Assembly (NCBI GenBank): GCA_963824195.1
Contig: CAWGOJ010000001.1
Coordinates: 124,001 to 188,000, forward strand
Direction: 5' to 3'
Length of the DNA: 64,000 nucleotides
From: Bog-473 sp963824195
GTDB lineage: Bacteria > Actinomycetota > Acidimicrobiia > Acidimicrobiales > RAAP-2
A model generated the notes under the pieces. It searched no databases, was not told where the DNA came from, and saw only the letters and a program-made list of their open reading frames with translations. The position numbers and the translations under genes were made by a program. Within the stretch, counting starts at the first letter, position 1; every line of letters begins with the position of its first letter. Shown here piece after piece: positions 43,509-52,839 of this stretch.

Positions 43509-44986
43509 CGCAGCTGGCGGGCCCAGCCGGCGCCGAGCGCCACCGCCGAGAGGATCAGCACCGGGAGGTCGCCCCACTGGTCGTAGGGGGTCATGCCGCG
43601 CCGGAGAGCGACGGTGGCCACGAGCACCTGGCGCCTGCCCAGGATGCTGCGCTCGACCACGACCCCGCGGTCGGTCACGACGGTGCTGTAGCCCGTCGGT
43701 GCGGCCTGGACCAGGTCGCGGCCCGTCTCCACGGCCTGCACCACCGCCGCCGAGATCTCCTGTGCCGGTACCTGCGCCGTGCTGTAGGAGGACGTGTTGG
43801 TGGGGACGGCGAGCAGCTCGGCGCCGGCGCGCACCGACGAGTGACTGCGTCCGGCGTAGAAGACCTCGAAGGACACCAGGAGGCCGAGCGGCCCGGCCGG
43901 CGTGCGCATGAGCCCGGTTCCGTGCCCCGGGACGGCGTCGGTCGGCACACCCGAGAGATCGGCCAGGTGCGAGAAGAAGGAGCGGTAGGGCACGTACTCA
44001 CCGAACGGGACCCGGTGCACCTTCTCGAACATGCTCACGATGTGCCCGCTCGGGTCCCAGGCGACGATCTCGTTGCGGAAGGCGGTTGCCGACGCCGGTT
44101 CGGTGACCCCGACGACGAGCGTCGTCCCGAGCTCCTCGGCGAGCCTGCTGAGCAGCGCGGCCTCGGGTGAGCCGGCCAGCGGGCGGTCGAGCGCCACGAC
44201 GTCCTCCGGCCACAGCACCAGCTCGGGCCTGGGGTGGGTGGAGGTGACCCTGGAGGTCGCTGCGACCTGCGCCTCGAAGACCGTGGTGGGCGACACCTGC
44301 TCCTTGCTCAGCCCCCGCTGTCCGCCGCCCTGGACCATGGCCACGCGCAGCGTGCGGACGGGGGCGCCGCCGTCGGGGGCCAGGGTGCCCGCGACCGCCA
44401 GCGCAACGATGCCACCCGTCACGACGGCCACGCCGACGAGGGAGGGCCCGCCGGCCCGGCGACGCCGGGCCCAGAGTGACGAGGCGAGCGTGGCGATGGC
44501 CACCCCGCCGGCCCAGACCCCGGCTGTGATCAGGAGCGGGCCGCCGAGGCGCGCCAGCTCGACCAGGGGGCCGTGCGCCTGCCCCAGGAACACCCCGCCC
44601 AGGGGCAGCCCGCCGAACGGCCAGGTCAGGCGTAATGCCTCGGCCAGCGTGCACGCAGCCACGAAGGCCGGGGCGCGCCCCCGCACCGGTGGTGTGAGGG
44701 CCGCGGCTGCCGCGAAGAAGAGTGCCTCGACCACGATGAGCACCGCCGCGCCGTACCAGTTGAAGGCGCGGGCCCAGGCCAGCCCGATGACGTAGCAGCC
44801 CAGCCCGGCCAGCCATCCGGACCACACCCGGGTGCGCAACGCCAGGCCGGCCAGGCGCCAATAGAGCAGTCCGGCTCCGAGCAGGCCGAGGGGCCACCAT
44901 CCGAAGGGCGGGAGCGACAGCGCGAGGAGGACACCGGCCGCGACCGAGGGGGCGGCCACGCGGCCCCGGCGCGGCAGGCCGTTCAC
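43499..44986 (-). CDS. lnt: Apolipoprotein N-acyltransferase-like protein
   Basis: Expected to N-acylate lipoproteins at the membrane. 495 residues: five or six N-terminal helices (AGVLLALSLPPFGWWPLGLL onward) and a nitrilase/CN-hydrolase domain. The catalytic Glu is in LVLWPEDVV and the Lys in FEKVHRVPFGEYVPY. The position of the catalytic Cys (normally ICYE or ICFE) reads LLVSFEVFYAG, with serine at about 372. This could be a lineage variant or inactive form. GTG 44986 overlaps the hemY stop by GTGA, so it is the last gene of the late heme operon. A lipoprotein substrate is encoded at 2.75 kb. Confidence 0.82.
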   Translation of the reverse strand: MNGLPRRGRVAAPSVAAGVLLALSLPPFGWWPLGLLGAGLLYWRLAGLALRTRVWSGWLAGLGCYVIGLAWARAFNWYGAAVLIVVEALFFAAAAALTPPVRGRAPAFVAACTLAEALRLTWPFGGLPLGGVFLGQAHGPLVELARLGGPLLITAGVWAGGVAIATLASSLWARRRRAGGPSLVGVAVVTGGIVALAVAGTLAPDGGAPVRTLRVAMVQGGGQRGLSKEQVSPTTVFEAQVAATSRVTSTHPRPELVLWPEDVVALDRPLAGSPEAALLSRLAEELGTTLVVGVTEPASATAFRNEIVAWDPSGHIVSMFEKVHRVPFGEYVPYRSFFSHLADLSGVPTDAVPGHGTGLMRTPAGPLGLLVSFEVFYAGRSHSSVRAGAELLAVPTNTSSYSTAQVPAQEISAAVVQAVETGRDLVQAAPTGYSTVVTDRGVVVERSILGRRQVLVATVALRRGMTPYDQWGDLPVLILSAVALGAGWARQLRQS

Positions 44987-46407
44987 AAGAGGGCGCGCGC
45001 CGCCGCCCGGCCGCTCGCGATACAGGCCGGGATGCCGACCCCGTGGTAGGCGGCGCCGGCCACCGCCACCCCACCGAGGCGCGCCACGGCGGCCTCCACG
45101 CCGGCCGTGCGCAGCAGGTGGTGCACGCGGTACTGCGGGAGCGCGTCGGTGCAGCGCACGACGACTGCGTCCCGGGGCCGACCGGTCACGCCCATCAGCG
45201 CGCCCAGCTCCTCCCAGGCCCGGTCGATGGCCTCGTCGTCGCTCCATCCACCCGGGCGGGCGTCGTCGATGCGGCCGACCGAGGCGCGCAGCAGCACCTC
45301 GTCATCGCGGGCCAGGTGTGGCCACTTGCGGTCCAGGAAGGTGCAGGCCGTGACCGCCCACGGGTCGCGACCCTTGTGCGGGCTGCGGCGCGGCACGAGG
45401 AACCCCGTGCCGTAGAGCGACGTGGGGACGTCGTCGGCGCCGACGCGGAACGTCACGATGACGACGGAGGCGTACTCGATCGTGTGCAGCAGTCCGGCCG
45501 CCTCATCGTCGTGGGGTTGCAGCAGGGCGCCTGTCGCCGGGGCGGGGGCGGCCAGCACCACCGCGTCCGCCTCGGTCGCCCGGCCACCGGACCACACGGT
45601 CCAGCCGGCCCCCGACCGCTCGAGCCGGTCGGCCGGCGCCGAGAGCCGGATGTCGACCCCCCGTTCCCCGAGGTTCGCCACCAGCGTCCGTACCAACGAG
45701 GCCATGCCGCCGTCGAGGGACCAGAACAGCGGCGGCCCCTCGGGGTCCGGTGCGGGGACCTCGGCTCGCAAGGCCCGCATGAGGCCGCCTCGGCGCTGGG
45801 CCGCCGCCAGGAGCGGCGGGAAGACCGCGGCGGCTGACATGTCGTCGACCGAGCCGGCGTGGATGCCGCCGATGAGGGGGTCGACCAGCGTGTCGACGAC
45901 CCGTTGCCCGAGCTTGCGCGCCACCAGCGGCCCGATGGAGCGGTCGCCGATCGGGCCGCGGACGTCGGGCCGAGGCAGGACGGCGTCGCGGGCGAGGCCG
46001 AGTTGGCCCCGGAACCCGAGCACACCGGCGCGGGCGGTGGGCCAGAACCGGGTCGGTATGCCGAGCGCGAGCCCCTCGGGCAACGCGCGCAGGCGTCCCC
46101 GGGCCCACACCGACGCGCCCCGCCCGGCGATCGGGACGAGCATGCCCGCGAGCCCGAGCTCGTGGCACAGGTCGACGGCCTCGGGCCGTCGGCCGAGGAA
46201 CCCGTCGGGGCCCATGTCGACGGCGCGCCCACCGAAGTCGTCGCTGCGTAGCGCGCCGCCGAGGCGGGACGACGACTCGAGCACCACGACCCCGGGCGCG
46301 TCAGAGCGGCGCTCGGCGCCGCCGGTCAGCTCCCAGGCCGCGGTCAGACCGCTGATGCCTCCGCCGACGACGACCACCCGCGCTGGCGCCACCTCAGGGC
46401 GCCTCAT
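44983..46407 (-). CDS. hemY: Protoporphyrinogen/coproporphyrinogen oxidase
   Basis: FAD enzyme oxidising porphyrinogens. 474 residues from ATG 46407. The dinucleotide motif is RVVVVGGGISGLTAAWELTG, followed by LESSSRLGGALRSDDFGG and DMGPDGFLGRRPEAV; DTLVDPLIGGIHAGSVDDMS is the family centre, and the C-terminus GVAVAGAAYHGVGIPACIAS closes the FAD site. In actinobacteria this family usually works on coproporphyrinogen III (CgoX) in the coproporphyrin-dependent route. Overlaps hemH by 14 nt. Confidence 0.93.
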   Translation of the reverse strand: MRRPEVAPARVVVVGGGISGLTAAWELTGGAERRSDAPGVVVLESSSRLGGALRSDDFGGRAVDMGPDGFLGRRPEAVDLCHELGLAGMLVPIAGRGASVWARGRLRALPEGLALGIPTRFWPTARAGVLGFRGQLGLARDAVLPRPDVRGPIGDRSIGPLVARKLGQRVVDTLVDPLIGGIHAGSVDDMSAAAVFPPLLAAAQRRGGLMRALRAEVPAPDPEGPPLFWSLDGGMASLVRTLVANLGERGVDIRLSAPADRLERSGAGWTVWSGGRATEADAVVLAAPAPATGALLQPHDDEAAGLLHTIEYASVVIVTFRVGADDVPTSLYGTGFLVPRRSPHKGRDPWAVTACTFLDRKWPHLARDDEVLLRASVGRIDDARPGGWSDDEAIDRAWEELGALMGVTGRPRDAVVVRCTDALPQYRVHHLLRTAGVEAAVARLGGVAVAGAAYHGVGIPACIASGRAAARALL

Positions 46408-47296
46408 CGGCCGCGGTGATGACGTCGGCCAGCACGGAGACGAACGCGGGGTCGTCGTTGAGCGAGGCGGTGCGCGCGAAGCCGATCCCGCACTCCGACG
46501 CGACGGCCGCCACTTCCACGTCGAGGTCGTAGAGCACCTCGAGGTGGTCCGCCACGAAGCCGATCGGGCACACGACGACGGCATCGGTCGTGCCGTCGGC
46601 GGCCAGGCGCCGCACCTCGTCGCGTACGTCGGGGCCGAGCCACGGATCGGGGGTCCGCCCCGCGCTCTGCCACGCCACGAGCCACTCTTCCAGCCCGGCC
46701 GCCTCGCCGACCAGCCGGGCGGACTCGGCGAGCTGCTCGGGGTAGGTGTCGCCGGCCTGCCGGATGCGCTCGGGGAGCGAGTGCGCGGTGAAGATCACCC
46801 GGCGGCGGCCTGGCAACGTGCCGAGCGCGGCCCTCACGCGTGCCGCGAGGAGGGCGACGAACGCCGGCTCGGCGTACCACGGGCCGACGGCGACGAAGCG
46901 CGTGCCCACGAGCGCCGCGGCGGCACGGTCCAGGTATTCCTGCGAGCCCATGGAGGACGCGTGGGGCGTGAGGACAAGGCCGACGACCTGTTCCAGGCCG
47001 GCGGACGCCAGCGCGGTGGCGGCGTCCTCAATGAGCGGGTCGGTGTGCTTGGCGCCGAACACCACCACGTACCGCCCAGGGGAGCGGGCCTCCAGCTCGG
47101 CCCGCACGGCGTCGACCTGGGCCCGGGTGCGTTCGGCCAGCGGCGACACGCCGCCGATGGCGCGGTACCGGCCCTCGAGCTCGGCGAGCTGCTCAGGCTC
47201 GGGCGGGCGGCCGCGCCGGATGCGCGTGTAGAAGGGGAGGATCTCCTCAGCGTTCGCCGGCGTGCCGTGCGCCATCAACAGGACGCCGGAGGTCAC
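46394..47296 (-). CDS. hemH: Ferrochelatase (probably coproporphyrin ferrochelatase)
   Basis: Inserts ferrous iron into the porphyrin. 300 residues from GTG 47296. It begins SGVLLMAHGTPANAEEILPF, and the catalytic histidine is in IFTAHSLPERI. The C-terminal metal-site glutamate lies in CPIGFVADHLEVLYDLDVE. Actinobacterial members are mostly of the CpfC type acting on coproporphyrin; the heme-forming decarboxylase ChdC is not in this window. GTGA overlap with hemE. Confidence 0.93.
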   Translation of the reverse strand: MTSGVLLMAHGTPANAEEILPFYTRIRRGRPPEPEQLAELEGRYRAIGGVSPLAERTRAQVDAVRAELEARSPGRYVVVFGAKHTDPLIEDAATALASAGLEQVVGLVLTPHASSMGSQEYLDRAAAALVGTRFVAVGPWYAEPAFVALLAARVRAALGTLPGRRRVIFTAHSLPERIRQAGDTYPEQLAESARLVGEAAGLEEWLVAWQSAGRTPDPWLGPDVRDEVRRLAADGTTDAVVVCPIGFVADHLEVLYDLDVEVAAVASECGIGFARTASLNDDPAFVSVLADVITAADEAP

Positions 47297-48351
47297 GCGC
47301 GCGCTGTCTCCGCGTGCACCAGGTCGACGACCGCGGCGAGGATGGCCGGGTCGGACTCGGGCAGGACTCCGTGGCCGAGGTTGAAGACGTGCCCGGTGCC
47401 GGTCCCGTTGGCGGCGCGGGCAAGCACGACGCGCGTGGCCTCCTCGACGACGGGCCAGGGTGCGAGGCACAGCGCCGGATCGAGATTGCCCTGCAGCGCA
47501 TGGCCCGCGCCGACGCGCCGGCGTGCCTCGTCGAGCGCGACGCGCCAGTCGACGCCCACCACGTCGGAACCCGCGGTGGCCATCAATCCGAGCAGCTCCC
47601 CGGTGCCGACGCCGAACAGGATGGTGGGCACGCCGAGGTCCGCGATTCCCTCGAGTACGGCGCGGGTCGCGGGCAGAGCGAAGCGCGCGTACTCGTCCGG
47701 CGAGAGCGACCCGGCCCAGCTGTCGAAGAGCTGCACCGCCTGCGCACCGGCCTCGACCTGGGCGCGCAAGGAGGCCACCGCCATGGCAGCCAGCCGCTCC
47801 GTGAGCTGCTCCCACAGTGCCGGCGCACCGTGCATGAGCGCCTTCACCCTGGCGAAGGTGCGCGACGGGCCGCCTTCGACGATGTAACTGGCCACAGTGA
47901 ACGGTGCACCGGCGAACCCGATCAGGGCGACCCCCGATCCCGCCAGCTCCCGCGCCACGAGGCGCGCCGTCTCGGCGACGTAGGGCGCGTCGGTCTCGGG
48001 CTCGAACGGTCGTAGGCGGGCGAGGTCGGCATCGCCGCGGAACGGCTCGGCCACCACGGGCCCCCGGCCCGGCTCCACCTCGACACCGAAGCCGATGGCG
48101 TGCAGCGGCACGACGATGTCAGAGAACAGGATCGCGGCGTCGACGCCGTAGCGGCGCACCGGCTGCAGCGTCAGCTCGGCGGAGAGCGGGGCATCGGCGA
48201 TGGCCGACAGGATGGAGCCCTCGCCCCGCGCCGCCCGGTACTCGGGAAGGGATCGCCCGGCCTGGCGCATGAACCACACCGGCGTCCGGGTGACCGGCTC
48301 CCGCAAGCAGGCGCGCACGAGGTCCGTGCGGGCATCTGCCGGCGGGCTCAC
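47293..48351 (-). CDS. hemE: Uroporphyrinogen decarboxylase
   Basis: Converts uroporphyrinogen III to coproporphyrinogen III without cofactors. 352 residues. Signatures are TPVWFMRQAGRSLPEYR (substrate arginines), ILFSDIVVPLHAIGFGVE (catalytic Asp) and IGFAGAPFTVASYIVEGGPS. GTG 48351 overlaps the YbjQ gene stop. Second gene of the ybjQ-hemE-hemH-hemY-lnt operon. Confidence 0.96.
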   Translation of the reverse strand: MSPPADARTDLVRACLREPVTRTPVWFMRQAGRSLPEYRAARGEGSILSAIADAPLSAELTLQPVRRYGVDAAILFSDIVVPLHAIGFGVEVEPGRGPVVAEPFRGDADLARLRPFEPETDAPYVAETARLVARELAGSGVALIGFAGAPFTVASYIVEGGPSRTFARVKALMHGAPALWEQLTERLAAMAVASLRAQVEAGAQAVQLFDSWAGSLSPDEYARFALPATRAVLEGIADLGVPTILFGVGTGELLGLMATAGSDVVGVDWRVALDEARRRVGAGHALQGNLDPALCLAPWPVVEEATRVVLARAANGTGTGHVFNLGHGVLPESDPAILAAVVDLVHAETARA

Positions 48352-48671
48352 CCGAGGGGCTCTATGACGACGGCCGTGCCGTAGGCGCAGATCTCCGTCC
48401 AGTTGCCGCCCATCTCCGAGGTGTCGAACCGCATGGCGAGTACGGCGTTGCCACCACGGGCCTCGGCCTCGGTCACCATTCGGTTGACGACGTCTTCCCG
48501 GCTGAGCTGCAGGTTCTTAGTCATGCCCTTGAGCTCGCCCCCGGCCAGCGACTTGAAGGCCGCGCCGAACTGGGAGCCGACGTTGCGCGAGCGGACCGTC
48601 AGGCCGAAGACCTCCCCGAGGACCGAGGTCACCTTGTAGCCGGGCACGTCGTTCATGGTCGAGATGAGCAT
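48348..48671 (-). CDS. YbjQ/UPF0145 family protein
   Basis: A 107-residue protein of the heavy-metal-binding-like YbjQ family (MLISTMNDVPGYKVTSVLGE, FGLTVRSRNVGSQFGAAFKS, GGNAVLAMRFDTSE). Members form ring oligomers; function unknown. ATG 48671 has AAAGGA upstream, which is preferred over an ATG at 48710. It leads the late heme operon with GTGA overlap to hemE; a link to heme or metal handling is only an inference from position. Confidence 0.82.
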   Translation of the reverse strand: MLISTMNDVPGYKVTSVLGEVFGLTVRSRNVGSQFGAAFKSLAGGELKGMTKNLQLSREDVVNRMVTEAEARGGNAVLAMRFDTSEMGGNWTEICAYGTAVVIEPLG

Positions 48672-48781
48672 GGCAATCCTTTCGGTCCGGCTCATCGTAG
48701 GCGTCGCCACCCCGGCCGCCCCGGCGACACGCGGCGTCTAGACTGAACCGTTTCCCCGCGGGCCGGGGAGAAAGGGGAGAG

Positions 48782-51148
48782 GTGCCCGAACATCCCGATC
48801 TGCAGGATGAGCAGGAGTTCCTCAACCGTGCGTACGACGGGTTGGAGTTCATGCGGGGTGAGGCGCGCCAGATGTTGCAGGGCGTCTTGGACCTCGGACG
48901 GGGAGGCACCTTCCAGTCGCGGACCGAGCGCGACATCGTCGTGCGCACCAGCCTGGCCCGCCTGGAGCAGCTCGACATCGGGGACCAGGCCCTGTACTTC
49001 GGACGCATCGACCGACTGCCCGAGCCGGACGCGGATGGCGTCGACGGAGGCTTGGCACTGGGCGAGTCCTTCCACATCGGCCGCCTGGCCGTCTCGGGCC
49101 CGGACCACGAGCCTTTGGTGGTCGACTGGCGCGCCCCGGTGGCTGAGCCGTTCTACCGGGCGACGGGTCTCGACCCGCAGGGGCTGGCGCGTCGCCGCCA
49201 CCTGGCCGTGCGGGGCCGGTCCGTGCTCGGGTTGGAGGACGAGTACTTCGTCGACCCGGACGGCGCGGCGGCCACCATCACGGCCCCGGGTGAAGGGAGC
49301 GGCCCGGACGGAGACGGCAGCGGTGAGCGCCTCGTGTCCGACGGGATGGTCCTGGGCGGTCCGGGCGCGCTGCTCTCGGCGCTCAGCCAGGCCCGGACCG
49401 GCCACATGGGCGACATCATCGGTACCATCCAGCGCGAGCAGGACGAGATCATCCGCTCGCCGTTGGCCGGTGTCCTCGTCGTCCAGGGCGGCCCGGGGAC
49501 GGGCAAGACGGCCGTGGCGCTGCACCGCGCGGCGTACCTGCTCTACACCCACCGCTTCCCGCTGGAGCGGCAGGGTGTGCTCGTCGTCGGGCCCAACCCG
49601 CTGTTCCTGCGCTACATCGAGCAGGTGCTCCCCTCGCTCGGGGAGACGGGGGTGAGCCTGTCGACGGTGGCCGGCTTGGTGTCCGAGGTGCGCGTGCGGG
49701 GCGTCGACGCCGCCGCCGTCGCCAAGCTGAAGGGCGACGTGCGGATGGTCAAGGTGCTGGCTCGGGCCGTACGCACCCGCCAGCGGCCCCTCCGCCGCGA
49801 CGTCGAAGTCCCGTTCGGCGCGGGCGTGCTGCGGCTCCGCGCCCGGACGACCCAGGACATCGTCGCCATGGCGCGCCGCCGACCCGGCACCCACAACGCA
49901 CGCCGGCGCTTCGTCGAGGCGCAGGTGTTGCGCGCCCTCTCCGACGAGTACCGGTCCAGGCTGAGCCGCGGCGGGACCGACATGGTGAACGACGTGCCGA
50001 CCCAGGAGGAGCAGAACGACCTGGCGCAGCGGTTGCGCCGGGTGCCCGAGGTGGCCGAGGCGCTCGATCGGATGTGGCCCCGTCTCTCGCCGCACGAGTT
50101 CCTCCACGACCTGCTCGGCGCCGGGCCGCTGCTGGCTGCGGCGGGCAAGGGAATCCTCGGCACGACGGAGGTGCAGCGGCTGTACAGGCCGCGCAGCGCC
50201 TCGCTCGATGCGGTGCACTGGACGGTGGCCGACACCGCCCTGATCGACGAGGCCCGCACCTTGCTCGGCCCGCGCCGCGGCGGGAGGACCAACCGCGCCC
50301 GCGCCCAGAGGACCGAGGAGGCGTCGTCGCAGGACGTCGCGTTCTGGCCCCAGGGTCTGGCGACCTCGCCGGCCCCGGTGACGAGCCCGGTGAGCGGCTC
50401 GGACGACGAAGTCCGCTCTTTCGGCCACATCGTGGTCGACGAGGTGCAGGATCTCTCCCCGATGCAGCTGCGCATGCTGGCGCGCCGCTCCCTCTCGGGC
50501 TCCATGACGGTCGTGGGCGACATTGCGCAGGCGACCGGGCCGTGGGCCCCGCAGGAGTGGGACGACGTCACGCGCCATCTCAGCCCGCAGCGCCCGGTCC
50601 GGCTGGTGGAGCTGACCGTGAGCTACCGCACCCCGTCGGAGGTCGTGGCGCTGGCCTCTCGGGTCCTCGCCGTGGCGGCGCCGTCCATCGCTCCGCCGCG
50701 CCCGGTCCGCCAGGCGGGCTCCACGCCGCGGATCGTCCCGACCAGCCGGGTCGGGTTGGCCGCCACGGTGGCTGATGTCGCACGCGAGGAGATGGCTGTG
50801 GCGTCCCCGGGGCGGGTGGCCGTGCTGGGGCCCGCCGTCATGCTCCCCGAGCTGACGCGGGCACTGGCCGACGCGGGCCTCGACCCCGTCGACCCGCGCG
50901 ACCCGGCGGGCGACGGCCTGGCCGCCGGGCTGGTCGTGCTGCCGGCCGACGAGACGAACGGCCTCGAGTTCGACTCGGTGATCGTGGTGGAGCCGTCGCT
51001 GGTCGCCGCGGTGGGCGACGAGCCGGCCGGCGAGGGCCCGCCGGTGGCAACCACACGGGGGCTGCGGACCCTCTACGTCGCCCTCACGAGACCGACGAAG
51101 CGGCTGGCGGTTGTCCACGCCGACCCGCTCCCGGTCGAACTGCGCTGA
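48782..51148 (+). CDS. HelD-like UvrD/Rep-family RNA polymerase-associated ATPase
   Basis: A 788-residue superfamily 1 ATPase. HelD proteins remove stalled RNA polymerase from DNA and in some actinobacteria (HelR) lower rifampicin sensitivity. The N-terminal 80 residues form the helical arm. Walker A is VVQGGPGTGKTAVALHRAAY (about 238), Walker B is HIVVDEVQDLSPMQLRML (about 553), and the C-terminal motif is TLYVALTRPTKRLAVVH. NGLEFDSVIVVEPS is the motif V region. GTG 48782 has GGGGAGAG upstream; a TAGACT box lies at 48739-48744, so this gene has a leader. Confidence 0.88.
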   Translation: MPEHPDLQDEQEFLNRAYDGLEFMRGEARQMLQGVLDLGRGGTFQSRTERDIVVRTSLARLEQLDIGDQALYFGRIDRLPEPDADGVDGGLALGESFHIGRLAVSGPDHEPLVVDWRAPVAEPFYRATGLDPQGLARRRHLAVRGRSVLGLEDEYFVDPDGAAATITAPGEGSGPDGDGSGERLVSDGMVLGGPGALLSALSQARTGHMGDIIGTIQREQDEIIRSPLAGVLVVQGGPGTGKTAVALHRAAYLLYTHRFPLERQGVLVVGPNPLFLRYIEQVLPSLGETGVSLSTVAGLVSEVRVRGVDAAAVAKLKGDVRMVKVLARAVRTRQRPLRRDVEVPFGAGVLRLRARTTQDIVAMARRRPGTHNARRRFVEAQVLRALSDEYRSRLSRGGTDMVNDVPTQEEQNDLAQRLRRVPEVAEALDRMWPRLSPHEFLHDLLGAGPLLAAAGKGILGTTEVQRLYRPRSASLDAVHWTVADTALIDEARTLLGPRRGGRTNRARAQRTEEASSQDVAFWPQGLATSPAPVTSPVSGSDDEVRSFGHIVVDEVQDLSPMQLRMLARRSLSGSMTVVGDIAQATGPWAPQEWDDVTRHLSPQRPVRLVELTVSYRTPSEVVALASRVLAVAAPSIAPPRPVRQAGSTPRIVPTSRVGLAATVADVAREEMAVASPGRVAVLGPAVMLPELTRALADAGLDPVDPRDPAGDGLAAGLVVLPADETNGLEFDSVIVVEPSLVAAVGDEPAGEGPPVATTRGLRTLYVALTRPTKRLAVVHADPLPVELR

Positions 51149-51222
51149 CCTGGGAGTTCTGCGGCGCCCCGGGGCGTACGAGGCCGCGACCTGTTAGTTG
51201 GCGCATCGAGCACCTGGTGGAC

Positions 51223-51228
51223 TAGAAA
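51223..51228 (+). promoter_or_regulatory. Likely -10 box of ctaE-qcrCAB operon
   Basis: TAGAAA (then T) ends 7 nt before GTG 51236, the leaderless arrangement. TTGGCG at 51198-51203 could be a distant -35 with 19 bp spacing. Confidence 0.4.
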
Positions 51229-51235
51229 TTGCGCT

Positions 51236-51838
51236 GTGACCCAGGCTGTCTCGGCGGAGATCCCCGTGCCACAGGGAAAGATCGTTCACGACCGGCCTCC
51301 GATGCTGGCCATCGGCGTCATGATCTGGCTCGGCTCCGAGCTCATGTTCTTCAGCGGGCTCTTCGCGGCGTTCTTCACCATCCGGGCCAACACCGTCGGA
51401 CCGTGGCCTCCCGCCGGCACCTCGCTCGACACCCTGCGGGCGGGCATCTTCACCCTCGTGCTCGTGTCGTCGAGCTTCACCATGCAGCGCGCCGTCTACC
51501 AGTCTGAGTGGCGCCGGCGGAAGTCGGCCCGCATCTGGATCGTGTGCACGATCATCCTCGGAGTGGCCTTCTTGGGGAACCAGGCCTACGAGTGGCTGTT
51601 CAGCCCCACTCGCTGGTACACGAACTCGTACGGGTCGCTCTTCTACATCATGTCGGGCCTCCACGGCCTCCACGTCTTCATCGGCCTGGTCGCCATGGTC
51701 TTCCTGCTGGGTCGCATGCGCGGCGACATCGGGGGCGACCCCGGTGAGCTCTCGGCGATTCAGGGGGTCTCGTACTACTGGCACTTCGTCGACATCGTCT
51801 GGGTCGGGCTCTACAGTTGCCTGTTCCTCCTCAAGTAG
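51236..51838 (+). CDS. ctaE: Cytochrome c oxidase subunit III
   Basis: Integral subunit of the aa3 oxidase. 200 residues with five helices, the short actinobacterial form. Conserved segments are GVMIWLGSELMFFSGLFAAF, GLHGLHVFIGLVAMVFLLGR and the C-terminal YYWHFVDIVWVGLYSCLFLL. It heads ctaE-qcrC-qcrA-qcrB, an order conserved in actinobacteria, where bc1 and aa3 form a supercomplex. Confidence 0.95.
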   Translation: MTQAVSAEIPVPQGKIVHDRPPMLAIGVMIWLGSELMFFSGLFAAFFTIRANTVGPWPPAGTSLDTLRAGIFTLVLVSSSFTMQRAVYQSEWRRRKSARIWIVCTIILGVAFLGNQAYEWLFSPTRWYTNSYGSLFYIMSGLHGLHVFIGLVAMVFLLGRMRGDIGGDPGELSAIQGVSYYWHFVDIVWVGLYSCLFLLK

Positions 51839-51840
51839 GC

Positions 51841-52839
51841 ATGCGAGGCGTGCGCACACCACTCAGGGGAAGATTCCGCACCCAGTTCCTGTTGCCAGCC
51901 GGCCTCCTGGTCGTCGCCTTCATGGCCTCGTTCGCGATGTTCATCCCCGGAGCGGACGCCGGCGCCAGTGGGCATGCGGACGCCGCTCAGGTGCCGTCGA
52001 TCCCGAACAAGCACGTGACCACGCGGGCGTGCGGCACCCTCAACATCAAGGGCGTCACCGGGACGACGCGCAACGCCGGCAACCCGTTCAACAGCAGCAA
52101 CCGCTTCTGTCTGAACGGCCACCTCGTCTCCTACGGCAGCCGCTACATCACGTACACCAACCCACCGCAGTCGCTCATCTCGGCCGGGCAACTCCTGTTC
52201 GCGCAGACGTGCTCGAGCTGCCACGGCAACGACGCCAACGGCGTCGGTCCCGACGGAACGGCCACCATCGGCCCGAACCTGCAGGGGGTCGGCGCGGCCA
52301 CGGTCGACTTCTGGGTGAGCACGGGCCGCATGCCGGCCGCCGACGTGAAGGCGGTCGAGGCCGAGCGCCGCGCGACCCGGCTGACGCCGCTGCAGGCGCT
52401 CGAGCTGGCCGCCTGGGTCAACTCGCTCGACCCGGCAGTCCCCGCCGTGCCGTACCCGCACTTGGCGACCGCCGACCAGTCGGCGGGCCAGGACCTCTTC
52501 TCCCTCAACTGCGCCGCCTGCCACACCATCACGGGCTCGGGTGACGCCCTGGCCTTCGGCACCAACGCCCCGACGATGCAGAACCGCTCCGTGACGGCCC
52601 AGCAGGTCGCCGAGGCCATGCGAACCGGCCCGGCCAACATGCCCCGTTTCTCGGGCAACCTGACCGACCAGCAGGTGGCCGACATCGTCTCGTACGTGAC
52701 CGGGCGGCTGCAGCACCCGGACAACCCCGGCGGCGTCGGGCTGGGCGGTGTCGGGCCGGTGGCGGAGGGTTTCGTCGCCCTGCTGATCGGTGTGGGCGGC
52801 CTCGCCCTCATCTGCTTCTGGATCGGAGAGCGCTCGTGA
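51841..52839 (+). CDS. qcrC: Diheme cytochrome c of the bc1 complex
   Basis: Membrane-anchored cytochrome c that carries electrons within the bc1-aa3 supercomplex. 332 residues: an N-terminal signal or anchor helix (FLLPAGLLVVAFMASFAMFI), two heme c sites CSSCH and CAACH, with methionine ligand candidates in TGRMPAADV and GPANMPRF, and a C-terminal helix (FVALLIGVGGLALICFWIGE). About 75 residues between the anchor and the first heme domain contain two cysteines (RACGT, RFCLNG) and are not usual for the family. ATG 51841 is preferred over TTG 51817. Confidence 0.92.
   Translation: MRGVRTPLRGRFRTQFLLPAGLLVVAFMASFAMFIPGADAGASGHADAAQVPSIPNKHVTTRACGTLNIKGVTGTTRNAGNPFNSSNRFCLNGHLVSYGSRYITYTNPPQSLISAGQLLFAQTCSSCHGNDANGVGPDGTATIGPNLQGVGAATVDFWVSTGRMPAADVKAVEAERRATRLTPLQALELAAWVNSLDPAVPAVPYPHLATADQSAGQDLFSLNCAACHTITGSGDALAFGTNAPTMQNRSVTAQQVAEAMRTGPANMPRFSGNLTDQQVADIVSYVTGRLQHPDNPGGVGLGGVGPVAEGFVALLIGVGGLALICFWIGERS

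Noticed and set aside
45422..47887. 821-codon plus-strand open frame opposite hemY and hemH
   Set aside because: Shadow of two clear heme genes.
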